Below, one piece after another: positions 24,459 through 35,735 of a stretch of DNA of 64,000 bases. Both the position numbers and the translations under genes were made by a program. A model generated the notes under the pieces. It made no database searches. It was given only the letters and a program-made list of their open reading frames with translations, and was not told where the DNA came from. The number at the start of each line of letters is the position of its first letter. Within the stretch, counting starts at the first letter, position 1. The stretch comes from Eutreptiella sp. 'Long Island Sound 2002' (Eukaryota; Euglenozoa; Euglenophyceae; Eutreptiales; Eutreptiaceae): contig OZ038381.1 of the NCBI GenBank assembly GCA_964036045.1, positions 113,419,790 through 113,483,789 of the forward strand, written 5' to 3'.

Positions 24459-27310
24459 GTGGATGGGTGGGTGGGTGCGTGTGGGTGCCGATGCCAATGT
24501 GGGTGTGGTGTCTGTGTTGGTGGGTGGGTGTGTTCGTGTGGATGGGTGAGTGGGGATTGATTTGTGGTCGGGCTGTGTGTGTGTGTGTGTGTGTGTGTGT
24601 CTGTGTGTGTCACAGAAGGAAAGACGTCTCGGGCTGCCCTGCAGCTCCTGAGGAGTTTCTTGTCTCACGGCTTTACTGCTTTGTAGTAGTTTGTTTGCAG
24701 TTCCCATCGTGTGTCTGAAGGGGGGGGGCGTTCCTGACACTGACACGGTCCGTCTATTGGTATTGCACCGTGCAGCAGCCGTCAGTCCAGATCACAGCGT
24801 CCAGAAAGGGGGGAGCGGGGACCTCTAGGGCTGCCGTGCAGTGCCTGCAGGGTTTTCTCCACCACCTTCCCTTCAGTGTTGTTCTTCTTTTGATACGCAT
24901 TGTGTGTGTGTGTGTGTGTGTGTGTGCACGCGCGTCTGTGCGTCTGTGTGTCTGTGTGTTTTTGTATCTGTGTGTCTGTGTGCCGAAGGTGCTGTTACCA
25001 AAAGGCAATGGTTGGGATGTTGTACCCACAGGAAAAGGTAGACAGATGGGCCGTGGACCTGATCCCGAGCCTCAAACCCCACTGCAGGGCCTGGTAGCTG
25101 TGTGGGGCTGTCCCTGTGCAGATTTGCTTGCAGAACCAAGTCATGTGCGCTTTTGGCAAAAAGAAGTAACACAAGGTCAACCATGCCCCCCCCCCCCCCC
25201 GTCCAAGCGGTTGAGCAAGAGGAACCGGGAACAGCTCCTTCGGAGTGAGTTCACGTACTACACCACGGTCAAGGCGATTAAGTGTGTTGATGCAGGACTA
25301 GACCCCGAAGGGTACACAAAGGTAGTACGATTTTTATCCACACACGGAACAAGGCACCAAGTGAAATGACTACTCCACACTGCGCAAAGCACACATGGCT
25401 ATGAATGCCAGGACATCCTACAGGCAAGACACTATGATGGGCTGTGGTATAGGAGATGGCATGTCACATAGGAGGAGGAAGGGCCCCACCCCGGATTGGT
25501 AAGCATAGCACACAGAACGAGACATCGCAGCACATTAGAGGCGCGACCCATCAACCATAATTACGGGGATACAACTTGAACCCTTGATGAAGCCTGCATT
25601 GGTGGGTGCAGAGCATATTTGGCAAAACCACCGTGATCCCCCCTATAGGAGAACGGGTAAATGGCTTCACCACATGGAATAAGTGTGGGGGGGGGGGGGG
25701 TATGCCCGACAGCTCTCCACACAGATGGTTGTCAATTGGCTGGTCCCAAACTTTGAGTCATGCGCACACGCCCTCCGCAAATGCCTTGCTGGAGGTCATT
25801 GCGGTGATGGCATACACCACCAGTACGCCCACGTACTTCCGGGCGCCTGCCTGAGCCCACAGTGGCTGTCACCGGGAGTTCTACCGATGTGGAAGGGGAA
25901 GGTCATATTTGTCTTGTCATCCAGTAGCCTAGGCACCTACATTTGGTGTTGGGAGACATGCGCTAGCCCTCGAAGAGGGTCTCTTGTCGCCGTTGTAGGC
26001 TTTTCATTATCAAAACATGTCTCAACCCCATCACGTGGTGCTTGTAGTCGATCTCACATGCCCACTAGGTATACACCCCCTTTGAAATACCCCCCCCCCC
26101 CTTGCACGGTACGGGGAGGGCCGAGAGGGGGAGGGGTAGGCACAGCTGACCCCTAACCCTGCAACCAGCCCCCATGTGCAATAGCGTCATGGACAGTAAT
26201 AGGTGCTTGTCTCCCCCCCCCTCTTGCAAACCCCCCCCCCCCCTACGGGGGGAACCGTCACTTCCTCCAAAAAGCATAGGAATTACTAGGCGCCAAAGGC
26301 GCCGAAGAAAATTTTTCTTTAGGTTATACTGGACTTGCTGCATTTTTAGTGCTACCATTGTGGGGTGCAATTCACTTCGTAACCATTCCCCCCCTGTGGC
26401 GGGGAACCGTCACGACATTAGGGGGGAGATTTCAAGGGGAGGGCGGGGAAGGAGCGGAGGATTCCTCTCTCTGTCTGTGTGTGTGTGTGTGACTCTGACC
26501 CCCTGCCTGTTTGTCACATATTCGGTGTGTGCATGTGTGTGTCTATGTGGGCTCCCCTTCTACTGAGGCTCTAGAGGGCATGCCGATTGTGCTTCGGCAT
26601 AGGGAACCCTCGGCTGGAGTGAGTGCCCGCGGAGGCCACAAGCATAGTGTCGGGGTGTGGGAGCCCACTACGGTGACAGGCATTTTTCTTGAACATGTGT
26701 AGAGCCGAGCACTGACACGCACAGTTAAGCTTAGCTGATGTATTTAAGGCCCCAGCAGAGAGCGCTGCTGTACCTCATGAGCACTGCTAGTGTAGCGCTA
26801 CGGCTGCTCCCTGGGAACCTGCGGAGCGTGGCAGCCGCCGTTGGAGCCGCACCTTGATTGATAGGGAAGTGGAAGTATTGAAGCAAGTCCAATTATCCGA
26901 TACAAGGACGCGATTAAGGCTCGTGTGACTACCATGTACGTAAGGGAAAGGGCATTCATGGATCATGTTACATGCAAGTTTGCCCCAACCCAACCTCCAT
27001 CACTAAAAATGGTGCAACCCACGCCTGTTCATGGCTTTTCTAGTTGTGCATGATGTGTCTAGTGGGAAGGGAAGGTAGTTTGCAACTTTCTTGAGCTGGG
27101 GCAGTTTGGGTCACCCAATTCTAAGGGCGTTTCTAAGGGGTGTGCTTGGGGGCTCTTCGGGGGGGACATAGTCTAAAAGTAGCGCGCAGTGCGCGCGTAG
27201 TGCAAAGGTTCCCCCGGAGGACGTGAGGATGGAGGTGGGGATCAAAAGTAGTTATACAGGCGGTTTTTGGTGGTTGGACAAGCGGTTCGGGGTCCGGCGG
27301 TTACAAAACA
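24459..27310. other. Probable intron and intergenic sequence with GT microsatellites and C tracts
   Basis: (GT)n runs lie at about 24577-24600 and 24900-24926. A plus-strand frame near 25206-25369 (KRLSKRNREQLLRSEFTYYT) is protein-like but unassigned and ends at TGA. A GGCGCCAAAGGCGCC hairpin followed by GAAGAAAATTTTTC lies at 26289-26318, between two GGGGAACCGTCAC motifs (26246-26261, 26400-26413). An ACGGGGAGGGCCG sequence at 26112, like the TIR start of the telomere-repeat elements, suggests a degraded third copy. Confidence 0.4.
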
Positions 27311-27318
27311 GTAGGTGG

Positions 27319-28394
27319 CAGGGATGGATCTAATTTGTGCGCCACTCAGGGGGTGGGGGTGTGGGGGGGGTAGATTGTGACATGTCACAAAAAATACAAT
27401 AGGCCATAGTGGGAAAACAGCTTTTCTGAAAATATTGTGACACCCCAAAGGCTTTGTGGTATTTCCTGAGGGCAGTGGTATTTTCTGAGGGCATGTGGGC
27501 ATGTTGCTGAATAGTCATGTTTGTGCTTCTGACCTTGCTTCTGACCTTGCTATTTTTTGTGTCATTCTGATTGCATGCGCAGCATAGAGATGAGACGCGG
27601 TGTCAACTGACACTGTCTTCTCTGTAGGCTTCGAAGACTAACGATTTGTTTGCTGCATCCCTCCGACAGCCTTTGTCACAGTTCTGTCATGGGTCGAAAG
27701 AAAGTGGAATGTCAGTGTGATCCTCCTCCCCATCATCCTGTGATGCGGAGAGGGCCATTTCAACCCTGAACCGAATAACGACAGCCTTGCGCAACCGAAT
27801 GAGCCGGCCCATGGTTCGGTTGCATTTAATAGGGGCTGAGGATGTAGATCCTGATGGGTACCCATACGAGTTAGTGGCTCAGTCATGGGGTACCACAGCG
27901 CATCGGCGGCGGCGCTCTTCTCAAAATGTGAGGAAGCCTCGAAAGGACAAAGGAAAAGGACGGGCCACGGAACACGTTCTGCCAGAAACTGCAGAGTATG
28001 TTGATAACCTGGGACAGGTTTCAGATTCAGGCAAATTCAGGCATCCCTGTCCTCTTTTGGAAGCATCTCCACAGATGCCTCCAGCTGAAGCGCCCTCACT
28101 GTCAGTGACGAGGAAAGTGGTACTGACAGTGACAGTGACAGTGAATAAGTACCTTGCTGCACAGTCACAATCAATAACAACCCTGGTGGACTACCAAGAA
28201 ACAAAAAAAAACTGTTTGTTGGCGTATGCAATGGTTTGCATTGAATGCCTCTCTGGAAGGGTTGTCCTGCTTGCCTCCTGGTACCCTGCGTGGCTCAATC
28301 TGTGACCGGGTTTTTTTGTGACGCGTATCGTGACGCTTCGTCACAACAGGGGGGGGGGGGGGGACACCCACCCCCCCAATTAGATCCATCCCTG
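27319..28394. mobile_element. hAT transposon with perfect 8-bp target duplication
   Basis: Terminal inverted repeats CAGGGATGGATCTAATT at 27319-27335 and 28378-28394 are perfect over 17 bp and begin with the CAGGG typical of hAT ends. The flanks carry a perfect 8-bp direct repeat GTAGGTGG (27311-27318 and 28395-28402), the hAT duplication length. G- and C-rich runs follow the TIRs internally. The 1076-bp element carries only the C-terminal dimerisation part of a transposase, so it is an internally deleted, non-autonomous copy. The intact duplication suggests a recent insertion. Confidence 0.9.
27721..28305 (+). pseudogene. hAT transposase C-terminal dimerisation fragment
   Basis: The frame reads SSCDAERAISTLNRITTALR, then RNRMSRPMVRLHLIG, matching the hAT C-terminal signature (SS..ER.FS...RI....RNR.S......L). 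An acidic GAEDVDPDGYPYELV and a basic RRRRSSQNVRKPRKDKGKG tail follow. An in-frame TGA at 27718-27720 sits directly before the domain, and no catalytic DDE region is present, so this is a truncated relic. The frame finally closes at TGA 28303-28305. The part after about 28020 has no hAT similarity that I can see. Confidence 0.7.
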
Positions 28395-28500
28395 GTAGGT
28401 GGGCCGTTGGGGGCATATGCCCGGTTTGGGCGACTGTAGATGGAAGCCTGCACTTGTTGTCCGAAACCCGCGCCAAGTGGAATGAACTACAAAAGGTAGG

Positions 28501-28606
28501 CCTTCCGCTGCCACCGCATCTGGAGGTTTACAATGCACCCGACGCAGGTATACCCATGAGGGGGGTCAGGGGTTGACCCCCGTGTTTGGGGAGACGGTCA
28601 GCCCTG
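28501..28606 (+). repeat. Dispersed repeat module M1, first copy
   Basis: CATCTGGAGGTTTACAATGC, then GAGGGGGGTCAGGGG and GGTCAGCCCTG, matches 49801-49908 over about 105 bp with scattered differences. It is followed by TGAATTTTTCTTTGTCCT, a string also found once in every satellite unit. Confidence 0.75.
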
Positions 28607-28631
28607 TGAATTTTTCTTTGTCCTTTGACTT

Positions 28632-29494
28632 ATGTCGGAGGCACCATACCGTGCGTGTATGCATCCGGCGGACGCCCGAGACCCTGAGCATCCGGCACCG
28701 GGTGTGAGCCGTGGAGGGGCGACAGAGCAGCAAGCAGCGGCAGCGCTGCAGGCGATGGCAGCGCGTACGGGGGCAATACAGCAGGCTGTACATCCCGGCG
28801 GTCCTCGTACCACAGCCACATTGCTCTGGTCTGAGACGGCGACATTGACATCTTCACCGGCGGCCAGTGGCATGCATACGGAGCTGGGAACCGGTGCGGC
28901 GGCAATGGGGCCTGGTGCGGCAGCGGCAACCACGTCTCTCCGACATATGGCGGCGGCGGCAATGGCAGCATCATCAGTGTCGCATGCAGGCATACCGGGA
29001 GGAACCGGGCGCCCCCTACCTTTCTCGCTGGCGCAGTTTGGAGGCGCCTTGGCTCCGCCCGCGATAAGACCCACCACCCGCCAACGTGTGGGGAGCCCAA
29101 CCTCCATGATGGAGGGTGCAGGCCTCTCCTTCTCACCCACCGCAACCCCGCGAACCTAGCCCAGACCGTCAACACCGTCCACCCCGCCAACCTGCTCGGA
29201 GCCGCACCGGAGGTGGCAGTAGACCCGTCGCTGGTGGCATGGTTGTAGTTGGTCCAAGGGCCCTTGCAAACGCTGCTAGCGGGGACCACGAGCGAGTCGT
29301 GGGACAAGATCGTGGAGCTCACAGTGCAGATGCACGAAGAGCTCACCCACTACGGCATCCACATGCAGGATCTCGAAATGTTCGCGACATCCGCAGGCGT
29401 GACCATGGCCGGACAGGATGTCATCCAAGCCATGGCACTCTACCGGGCCAGACGGGGGCTGGTCCCCCACATAAGGGAACGTTGGTTTCAATAG
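28632..29494 (+). pseudogene. Ala-rich ORF followed by a histone-fold-like domain (CENP-S/CENP-T-like?)
   Basis: ATG 28632 opens an Ala/Gly/Thr-rich frame (MSEAPYRACMHPADARD). Near 29140 the sensible sequence shifts frame to NLAQTVNTVHPANLLGAAPE, crosses TAG 29246-29248 (VAWL-TAG-LVQG) and continues as SWDKIVELTVQMHEEL, HMQDLEMFATSAGVTMAGQD, VIQAMALYRAR. The pattern of a long amphipathic helix, DLEMFA..A, a TM/TI loop, DV and a short Arg-rich helix resembles the histone fold of CENP-S/MHF1, and less closely CENP-T. The frame change could be an intron or a lesion. A TAG at 29492 is followed by open frame to TGA 29798. The alternative is a retroelement gag-like protein. The family call is tentative. 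Confidence 0.35.
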
Positions 29495-30291
29495 GACCCC
29501 CGCCTGCAACCCACCAACACAAGCGCAGCCCCGAGCCCAGCCCCAAACCCCTCCCCACCCACCATGGGTTATGCCCCTTGCCGTGAATGCCATCTTGTGC
29601 TTTGCCTAGCCCGTTCTCTACGGATTTACGGCCATGATTCCCCTTTTGGTACATCAGTACCACTGTCATTTGGCGCCGCTACATGTGCCTTACCTCTTTA
29701 TGTTGCACCACTCTCCACCATTTGTGTACCCTGTGCAACAACGTGCAATTGCGTGATGAATGCCATTCCATGCGGTACTATGGAGAAACGTGGTTGGTGA
29801 AAAGTACCGAAAAACCAAGCGAAATTGGACAAAATTGGCCGTTCTAAGGCCCTTTTATGGGGGCCTTTCACTGTCAACAGTAAAAGTGTGACTGCACAAA
29901 AATCCACTCACCTTATTGTCAGGGGCATCTCATTTCATTTGCATGAGTTTCATTTGCCCAATATGACTAAATGGCTTGTGTTTACCCTATACCACCTGTC
30001 TCCAAAGTCCATACACCGCTTTTCATGGTGTCACACTTCGCAATCATCAATTATCGATACTTACATTGTTGTTTAGTGGTGCAGTATGGGGTCCCCCACT
30101 CGTCAGTTTTGTGCAGTGCTAATGAACTCCCATCTTGGTAGGCGTCACCACGGTCAAGCAAGGTGCACAAGTTGCATACCCCCCGAGCAAAAGCCCCGCA
30201 AACTAAATGTGGATGCATCAGTGTGGGCCATTGCAGCCTCTGTGCAGCCAGAGCAAGTAGAGAAACAGGTGACAAAGTAGAACATGATCAA

Positions 30292-30584
30292 GTAGTTTCA
30301 CTGTTGACAGTGAAACTCCGTGCTAAGTATTGGCCAAACATCCCATTAGCAATAATTTTACAGGCACACATTGGAAAGCACACAGAAACTCCCTGTTATA
30401 GTCACCAGCTGCAAGTAGTTTCACCGCTGACAGTGAAGCTAACTGCGTCTGTATTGGGATGCATGGTCCGCTCTACATGTTGGAACATGCAAACTTTGTA
30501 CAGGCACACAATTGCTAACACACAAAAACTCTCCGTTGTAGTCAACAGATGCAGGTAGTTTCGCTGTTGACAGCGAAACTACCT
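30292..30584. repeat. Three palindromes in about 130-bp tandem units
   Basis: Units starting GTAGTTTC at 30292, 30415 and 30555 share downstream sequence (ACAGGCACACA, CACACA.AAACTC, GTTGTAGTCA). The third copy has perfect 15-bp arms (30553-30584). Relative to the first copy, an A is changed to G in one arm and the paired T to C in the other, so base pairing is kept. Confidence 0.8.
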
Positions 30585-30947
30585 ACTTGTGTATTCACAT
30601 GCATGAGTCCCCACTAGAATGCAAAGGCAAATGCAAATGACATCCCAGAGCACATCGGAGGGTCTGGGTTCGGCTGAACGCACCGACTTAGAGGAGAGGA
30701 GCATGGGGCCAGTGGATCTCAGAAGACATTTGCAAACACAATGCTCTCAGCCAGCCATTTGCTTAACGATGGGGAGGCCCGGGGGGGGGGGTCATTGTGG
30801 GGTTGCTTGAGGACCAGGTTCTTGGTGGCTTGAACCCACCCACACACCCAAATTGTAACAAAAGTTTGATACACTCAAACTCACGTTTTGCCCATTACTA
30901 TTGTTTCTCTTTTGTACAACAAAGGGCTGTCATCTTCCACACTATGT

Positions 30948-31303
30948 ATCATGCTTGACCTCCGGGCGCACCAGCCGTACCTCAAGTACCTCAAGGACCG
31001 GGACAAGGTCGGGGGCCTGGGCAAGGACATGGACCAGAGGTACAGGGCCGGCAATAGCCTCCCGGTGTGCTCACTCTCAATCAAAGTGAGCGTGTCACCA
31101 CAATTCAATGTGTCGGGTACCATCCCAATATCTCTTTCGATATCAATATGCGCGGGGTGTCCATTATCATCGACATGCCCCATGAGGCACTACAACCCAC
31201 CTACATGACGGCGGATCGATTTTTGATGCGTCCGGTACAAGTACCTGAGGTAGTGTGGTACACTGGCTACTACGTGTGGCGCTACGAGTGGCTGCACTTC
31301 TAA
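30948..31303 (+). CDS. Exon-like ORF, unassigned
   Basis: Two protein-like stretches in adjacent frames: LRAHQPYLKYLKDRDKVGG followed by GKDMDQRYRAGNSLPVCS (to about 31080), and SERVTTIQCVGYHPNISFD followed by RGVSIIIDMPHEAL and VWYTGYYVWRYEWLHF (about 31080-31300). The join would need an intron or a frameshift. The second stretch reaches TAA 31301-31303, which under the code proposed for this window need not be a stop. No family was recognised. Confidence 0.35.
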
Positions 31304-31663
31304 TCATTCTGCCTCAGGCCAAGGCTTGTCATCGTAGCACCGTCTGCCTTTCGGCTAGTTCGTTGCAGTGCACTTTCACTGTTAACAACGAAACACCATG
31401 CAACCCTAATGTGTGTGTGCACACGGCATGAAAGCAGAGCTGAGTTTTTTCTTACCACTTCTCTCTTACCCAAGCTCTCTGCTTTGATGGTAAGCCGTTT
31501 ACCTACCTCTGGGTGAATTCCAACGCACTAGCCTCTTCCCGGTTTCTATCCGGCAGGTACATGAATATATCCAAAGGAAAAATGTTCTCGGCCGCTACCT
31601 TCGGCCGACGTTTCGTTTTTCCTTGTCATTTTTTGGCCCTGTTTGGTAATGCCTCCACAGTGA

Positions 31664-31884
31664 AACACTGTCTTTGTACCTGAACTCAATATTGACAAGG
31701 GCCAGCAGCAGGCAATTGCAGCGCAGATCGAGGTTGCCAACAACGTGGGACCTAGTGGACGAAGAGCCCTAGGGCTGAAACGCAAACCCAAAGCCCCGGC
31801 CGTGACCATCCCCAGTGTGGCTCAGCTTCAGCACGCTTCCCGGAGGACCCGCAGTGCAAAGCAGTAGGCTGAATGGGAGGACCT
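31664..31884 (+). CDS. Exon ending at a canonical GTAAGT donor, unassigned
   Basis: The frame opens after a TGA at 31661 and reads VPELNIDKGQQQAIAAQIEV, then RRALGLKRKPKAPAVTIPS, QLQHASRRTRSAKQ, TAG (31865-31867), AEWEDL. It meets GGACCT-GTAAGT, a consensus 5' splice site, at 31885. The TAG lies seven codons before the donor in otherwise smooth basic/Gln-rich sequence. The upstream acceptor is not certain. No domain was recognised. Confidence 0.45.
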
Positions 31885-31966
31885 GTAAGTTGTGCTGTTC
31901 TGGTAGCTGCTTCTGTTTGTACTGTTGTTGTCCTGTAAACACTTGATGGTCTGCTGGGTCATCACC

Positions 31967-32470
31967 ATGGGGGGGCGGCCGGGCCCGGTCCTTGTATGCG
32001 ACCCCCCCCAGCCCCCCCCCCCCCCCCCCGGGTTTTGAAAGATAGTGTTGCCGGGTCCGCCACCAACAAGTGTCTCTACAAAAAACTGTCTGGCGCCAAA
32101 GGCGCCAAATTTTTTTTTCATACTATGTGTTTATACTCAAAATACTCAAAATTTTGTAGAGAAATCATATTTGTGTTAAAACAACAATAAAAAAATTTTG
32201 ACTAGAAGGAGGGGTACAGGAGGGCTGCAGGCCCTAACAGCAACCACAACCCTATCGGTGACCCTAACCCTAGCCCTAACCCTAACCCTAACCCTAACCC
32301 TAGGGCTAACCCTAACCCTAACCTTAACCGTAACCCTTGACCCCCCCCCCCTCACCCCTGGCTGGACACCCCATGACCCCCGGCTAGACCCCCCCCCCCG
32401 ACCCCCGACAGGAAGCCCCCCCCGACCCCCAGGACGACCCCCCCCGACCCCCGGCTAGACCCCCCCCCCA

Positions 32471-32509
<39 letters not shown>

Positions 32510-32569
32510 AGTTTTGAAAGATAGTTGGGGGGTGGGTCGCATCAGGACCAGTTGTAGTCGCTCCCCCGT
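31967..32569. mobile_element. MULE-like TIR element carrying telomere-like repeats (copy B)
   Basis: A 603-bp relative of the element at 9543-10169. TIRs start ATGGGGGGGCGGC / ACGGGGGAGCGAC and contain GGTCCT..ATGCGACCC on both sides. The flanking direct repeat is GGTCATCACC (31957-31966) and GGTCATCACA (32570-32579), 9 of 10 identical. The internal order matches copy A: poly-C, GGCGCCAAAGGCGCC hairpin with AAATTTTTTTTT (32091-32117), CCCTAA array, poly-C. A 15-bp direct repeat GTTTTGAAAGATAGT sits next to the poly-C runs at both ends (32032-32046, 32511-32525). No coding capacity. Confidence 0.75.
32260..32337 (-). repeat. Interstitial TTAGGG-type telomere-like array in copy B
   Basis: About 12 CCCTAA units with a single CCCTAGGGCTAA interruption in the middle and degenerate edges. 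Confidence 0.85.
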
Positions 32570-33521
32570 GGTCATCACATTGTACTGTTCACTGCTGCAC
32601 TGAGTTTCACTGTCCACAGTGAAACACACTGCCACCATGGCCTCTGTGGCTGAAATGCCGGAGACCATCATTCGTTGTTCTGCTCTGTGATGATATACTG
32701 TTTCATTGGGCAGTGCACTGCCCTCATTTCAGCTTTTGTTTTCCAACAGACAACAACATTCAGTTATAAGCCATAAATTTCGCCCTCCACCCGCTGTCTT
32801 GGGCTGTTGTTGCATCACCCGCACTGTGTATCTGCGGACTGCTCGCAGTTGAAAGCAGGCGCAAAGTTTTTATCTTCTACGTGCTATTTTTTTTTAATTT
32901 TCTATCTACTTTTTCCAGGTTGCACCTCAAAGTGCATTATAAAGATGTCTTTCACTGTTAACAATGAAAGTGTCTCCCATGCTGGTGTGATTTGCCAGTT
33001 CCAGAGTGTTGCATCAGAAATAAAGTTTTACAACACATGCAGCGACACTCTGTGTACACGTACCGTGCCTGTGTTTTGTGTTGCATGTTTACATACACGT
33101 CTTTGTCACAGGGGGAAGTTGTTCGTGTATGACTGCAGTCCACCGCCGCAGACTACATGGAAGGGGGCGGGGGGGGGTCTGGGGATACGGTCTGCCACAC
33201 CTCAATGCTTCCACATCAGTAGGAGTTTCACTATTGACCGTGAAACAATATGAAATATGAGCCCCACACTGGGGTTTTGGGAAATTGAAATTTTCTGTGA
33301 GTTTCACTGTTGGCCACGGAGGCCAACAGTGAAACTTTTTGCCCGTTTTGGGGGTCCTGGTCGGCCCGTAATGTCAGGCTCGTACCCCCAAGTGGGGGCG
33401 ACAATACCAGAAGCCAGGCGGGAAAACCTGGGGAGGTTGCCCTAGCCAGACAAGCCACCCTTCACTCCCCCGTACAACTCTCCGACCGCCCCCACCCGCA
33501 CCAAGCCCCCAATACACGACC

Positions 33522-34256
33522 ATGTCCACAAGTGAGTCCGCAGGTCCACACAGCCCGGAATCCAGTCCAGTGGCCCCCCTCGATGAGTCCACCGATGACG
33601 TCCGCTGGCCGGCAGGCGTCTGGCCCGTTACCCCCCCAAAAAGCAACAGGCCTGAGCCCGACGCCCCACAGGATTCACCCCTCCCCCCGCACGCCAAGCG
33701 AGCAAAAACCTACAGCATGGTCCTGGCACGCTTTTTTCAACCATGGTTAACCGCTGCGGTGTCCCAGGGGGGCGCAGATGCAGCCCCACACGCAGGCTAT
33801 GTGGTCTCAGCGGCTAAAAGGGGGCCGCAGTTCGCCCTGTGGATGCCGGGAGGTCGGGGGGGGTGGGGGCAGTGCAGGTGTCACGCCATTGCAGGGCATA
33901 CCCCTCCAGGTTTTCTAGACCGCTTGGCGCAGGTGCTGCAGGAGGCGGCCACGTCTCTCACACAAAAGCCCAAGGGGCGGGGTGGGTACCAGAGAACCCT
34001 GACCCTCCTGACTGACCTCGCCATCTTGATAGTTACTGAAGCGTGGGACACCGGTCAAATAACGGTGGTGGCCCAAGTTATCATCAGCGCGTTTCAAGTC
34101 TTGGCGGACGGGGGGGGGGGAGAATTCCCTGACATCTCCCCGCCCACGGGCCTGAGCCCGCCCACGGATAAGTCCCACGGCAAGACACTCACGCCACATT
34201 GTGCCAAGAGGGGGTTGGGCACCACAAGCCACGTCTCCATCCCCCCGTGGTTGTAG
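33522..34256 (+). CDS. gag-like ORF of an RT element
   Basis: ATG 33522 (MSTSESAGPHSPESSPVAP) opens a Pro/Ser-rich N terminus, then a basic PHAKRAKTYSMVLARFFQPW and a helical region with FLDRLAQVLQEAATSL and TLLTDLAILIVTEAW. This composition fits a nucleocapsid/gag-type protein. The frame meets TAG at 34254-34256 and continues in the same frame into the RT ORF, so gag and pol are either one protein (UAG sense), joined by readthrough, or separated by a nonsense mutation. No zinc knuckle was seen. Confidence 0.55.
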   Translation: MSTSESAGPHSPESSPVAPLDESTDDVRWPAGVWPVTPPKSNRPEPDAPQDSPLPPHAKRAKTYSMVLARFFQPWLTAAVSQGGADAAPHAGYVVSAAKRGPQFALWMPGGRGGWGQCRCHAIAGHTPPGFLDRLAQVLQEAATSLTQKPKGRGGYQRTLTLLTDLAILIVTEAWDTGQITVVAQVIISAFQVLADGGGGEFPDISPPTGLSPPTDKSHGKTLTPHCAKRGLGTTSHVSIPPWL

Positions 34257-34940
34257 GAAAAGCATGTCCCCACAAATTGGCCCTGGGTTAAGCGCCAGTG
34301 CATGGGGGTGGGGGATTCCAGAGGACCACACCTCTCCGCCCTAGTCCAGCGTATGGAGAAAGATGGCATGCTGAGTGCCCTGCCCTATCCAGTCCCACTG
34401 AATGGTAAGGTCTTTGCCGAAAAGAAGACCGACATAAAAGCAGCCCTCCTATTTGATGGCAGGACTATAAATTCCCGCTGTGGTGGTGACCCTCCCCCAC
34501 TTGTGTTGCCTACGGTGGAGCAGCTCGCTGCGACCATGGCAATTCTGAAGGCGAAAAAGGTCCACATTTTCTTTACTAAACTCGACGTTTCAAACATGTT
34601 TTACACATGTAAACTGCCTCCTTTCTGTAGCGACGATTTTCGTGTAAAGGTAAATGGCCAATCTTACGCCTTTACTGGCCTCCCATTTGGGTTGTCCAAG
34701 AGCCCGGCCCTGGCTCAGGAACTCCTGGGCATCTACTTGGCTTACCATTTTCCTAAGTCTGCAAATGTCATCCAATATTTGGACGACATCTTTTTGTTTT
34801 CCCCCTCCCCGGCCCTGCTTGAAACTGAAACTCAATCGTTAGTAGACATCCTGGTGGCGGGGTGGGTGAATGATCAGCCCCAAGTCCCATTAAAACCCAG
34901 TCTGACCACGACATGGGTGGGGAAGAGCTGGATGGGGTGA
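34257..34940 (+). pseudogene. Reverse transcriptase (DIRS/pararetro-like)
   Basis: From the codon after TAG 34254 the frame reads KHVPTNWPWVKRQ, LVQRMEKDGMLSALPYPVPL, FFTKLDVSNMFYTCKLPP (first catalytic Asp), YAFTGLPFGLSKSPALAQEL and VIQYLDDIFLFSPSP (YLDD). The LPFGL.K.P block and YLDD box are those of LTR/DIRS/caulimovirus-type RTs, not of LINEs. Near 34920 the sense shifts to the next frame, into the RNase H ORF, and this frame closes at TGA 34938-34940. The frameshift is probably a lesion, although a programmed shift cannot be excluded. Confidence 0.8.
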
Positions 34941-35735
34941 ACCATACTGTGCGGGCCCTGCCCGCCTATTTGCCTACAATTGTTGCCCTGTGGGTCCGCC
35001 TAGCGATGAGCGGATACCGCAGGTGCCTGGTCCAACAAATGCTAGGTAAAATGGTGAGGGCCATGCGGCCGGGTTTGGCGGCCATGCCATTCCTTCCTGG
35101 CTCCTACGTGTGGCTCATTTTTGGCCCTGAACATACAACATACACCCCCTCCTGCACTGCTGCGCGGCGTCATGCACGCCTTGTCCATTGCCTTCCGACC
35201 CTGGACTGCCCCCCCCCCCCCACACGCACCCTTGACCGTGAAACCCTTCTGTTTGTCGATGCCGCTCCGTATGGGCGACAATTCATAATCGGAACGGTTA
35301 GTAACCAGGGCAGGTACCACATCCAGCATGCTCCTAGCTACGTGCGCAACAAACAAATCGCAGAGTTGTATGGCGTAGAGCAGGCGGTAAAACATGCCGC
35401 ATACCGGGGCCAGAAATTTGCAACGGTGGTGGGGGACAACCTGCCCTCCCTCACCTAGCCATCTAAAGGCAAAGCCCGCATTAAAGTGCTAGTTCAGCAA
35501 CGCATTCCGAGGTGGATCCACCACTGTACCAGGTGGTCGGGAGTACAGGTCCACCTCCACTGGGTGGCCTCAGAATATAACCCTACAGACCTGGTACCCC
35601 GTGGCCTGGAATTCAGAGACCCCAGCGAATTGCACACCAAAGTGCAAGATGTGTGGCGGCGCCAGCGGCGCCGCGCTCGATCGGCGTCGCCCGACACCGT
35701 GCATAGGGGTTGGGGGGGGGGGGGGGGCAGGTGGC
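34913..35735 (+). pseudogene. RT connection and RNase H domain of the same element
   Basis: It reads GVNHTVRALPAYLPTIVALW and LAAMPFLPGSYVWLIFGPE, then an RNase H fold: LLFVDAAPYGRQFIIGTV (Asp), IAELYGVEQAVKHA (Glu), ATVVGDNLPSLT (Asp), TAG 35456-35458, KARIKVLVQQRIPRWIHHC, VHLHWVASEYNPTDLVPRG (last Asp). The TAG lies between two catalytic blocks in one frame. The frame then runs into the first satellite unit. Neither an integrase nor a tyrosine recombinase was found downstream before the satellite. Confidence 0.75.

Larger units (their letters stand above)
29866..33336. repeat. Family of short palindromes, GTTTCACTGT arms
   Basis: At least nine copies of an inverted repeat with arms GTTTCACTGT / ACAGTGAAAC occur in 3.5 kb: 29866-29885, 30295-30316, 30418-30439, 30558-30579, 31374-31393, 32604-32625, 32949-32970, 33225-33246 and 33300-33336. 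Centres vary (TG, CC, TA and others), and some copies have mismatched arms. They are spread through non-coding sequence and close to exon-like ORFs. Confidence 0.85.
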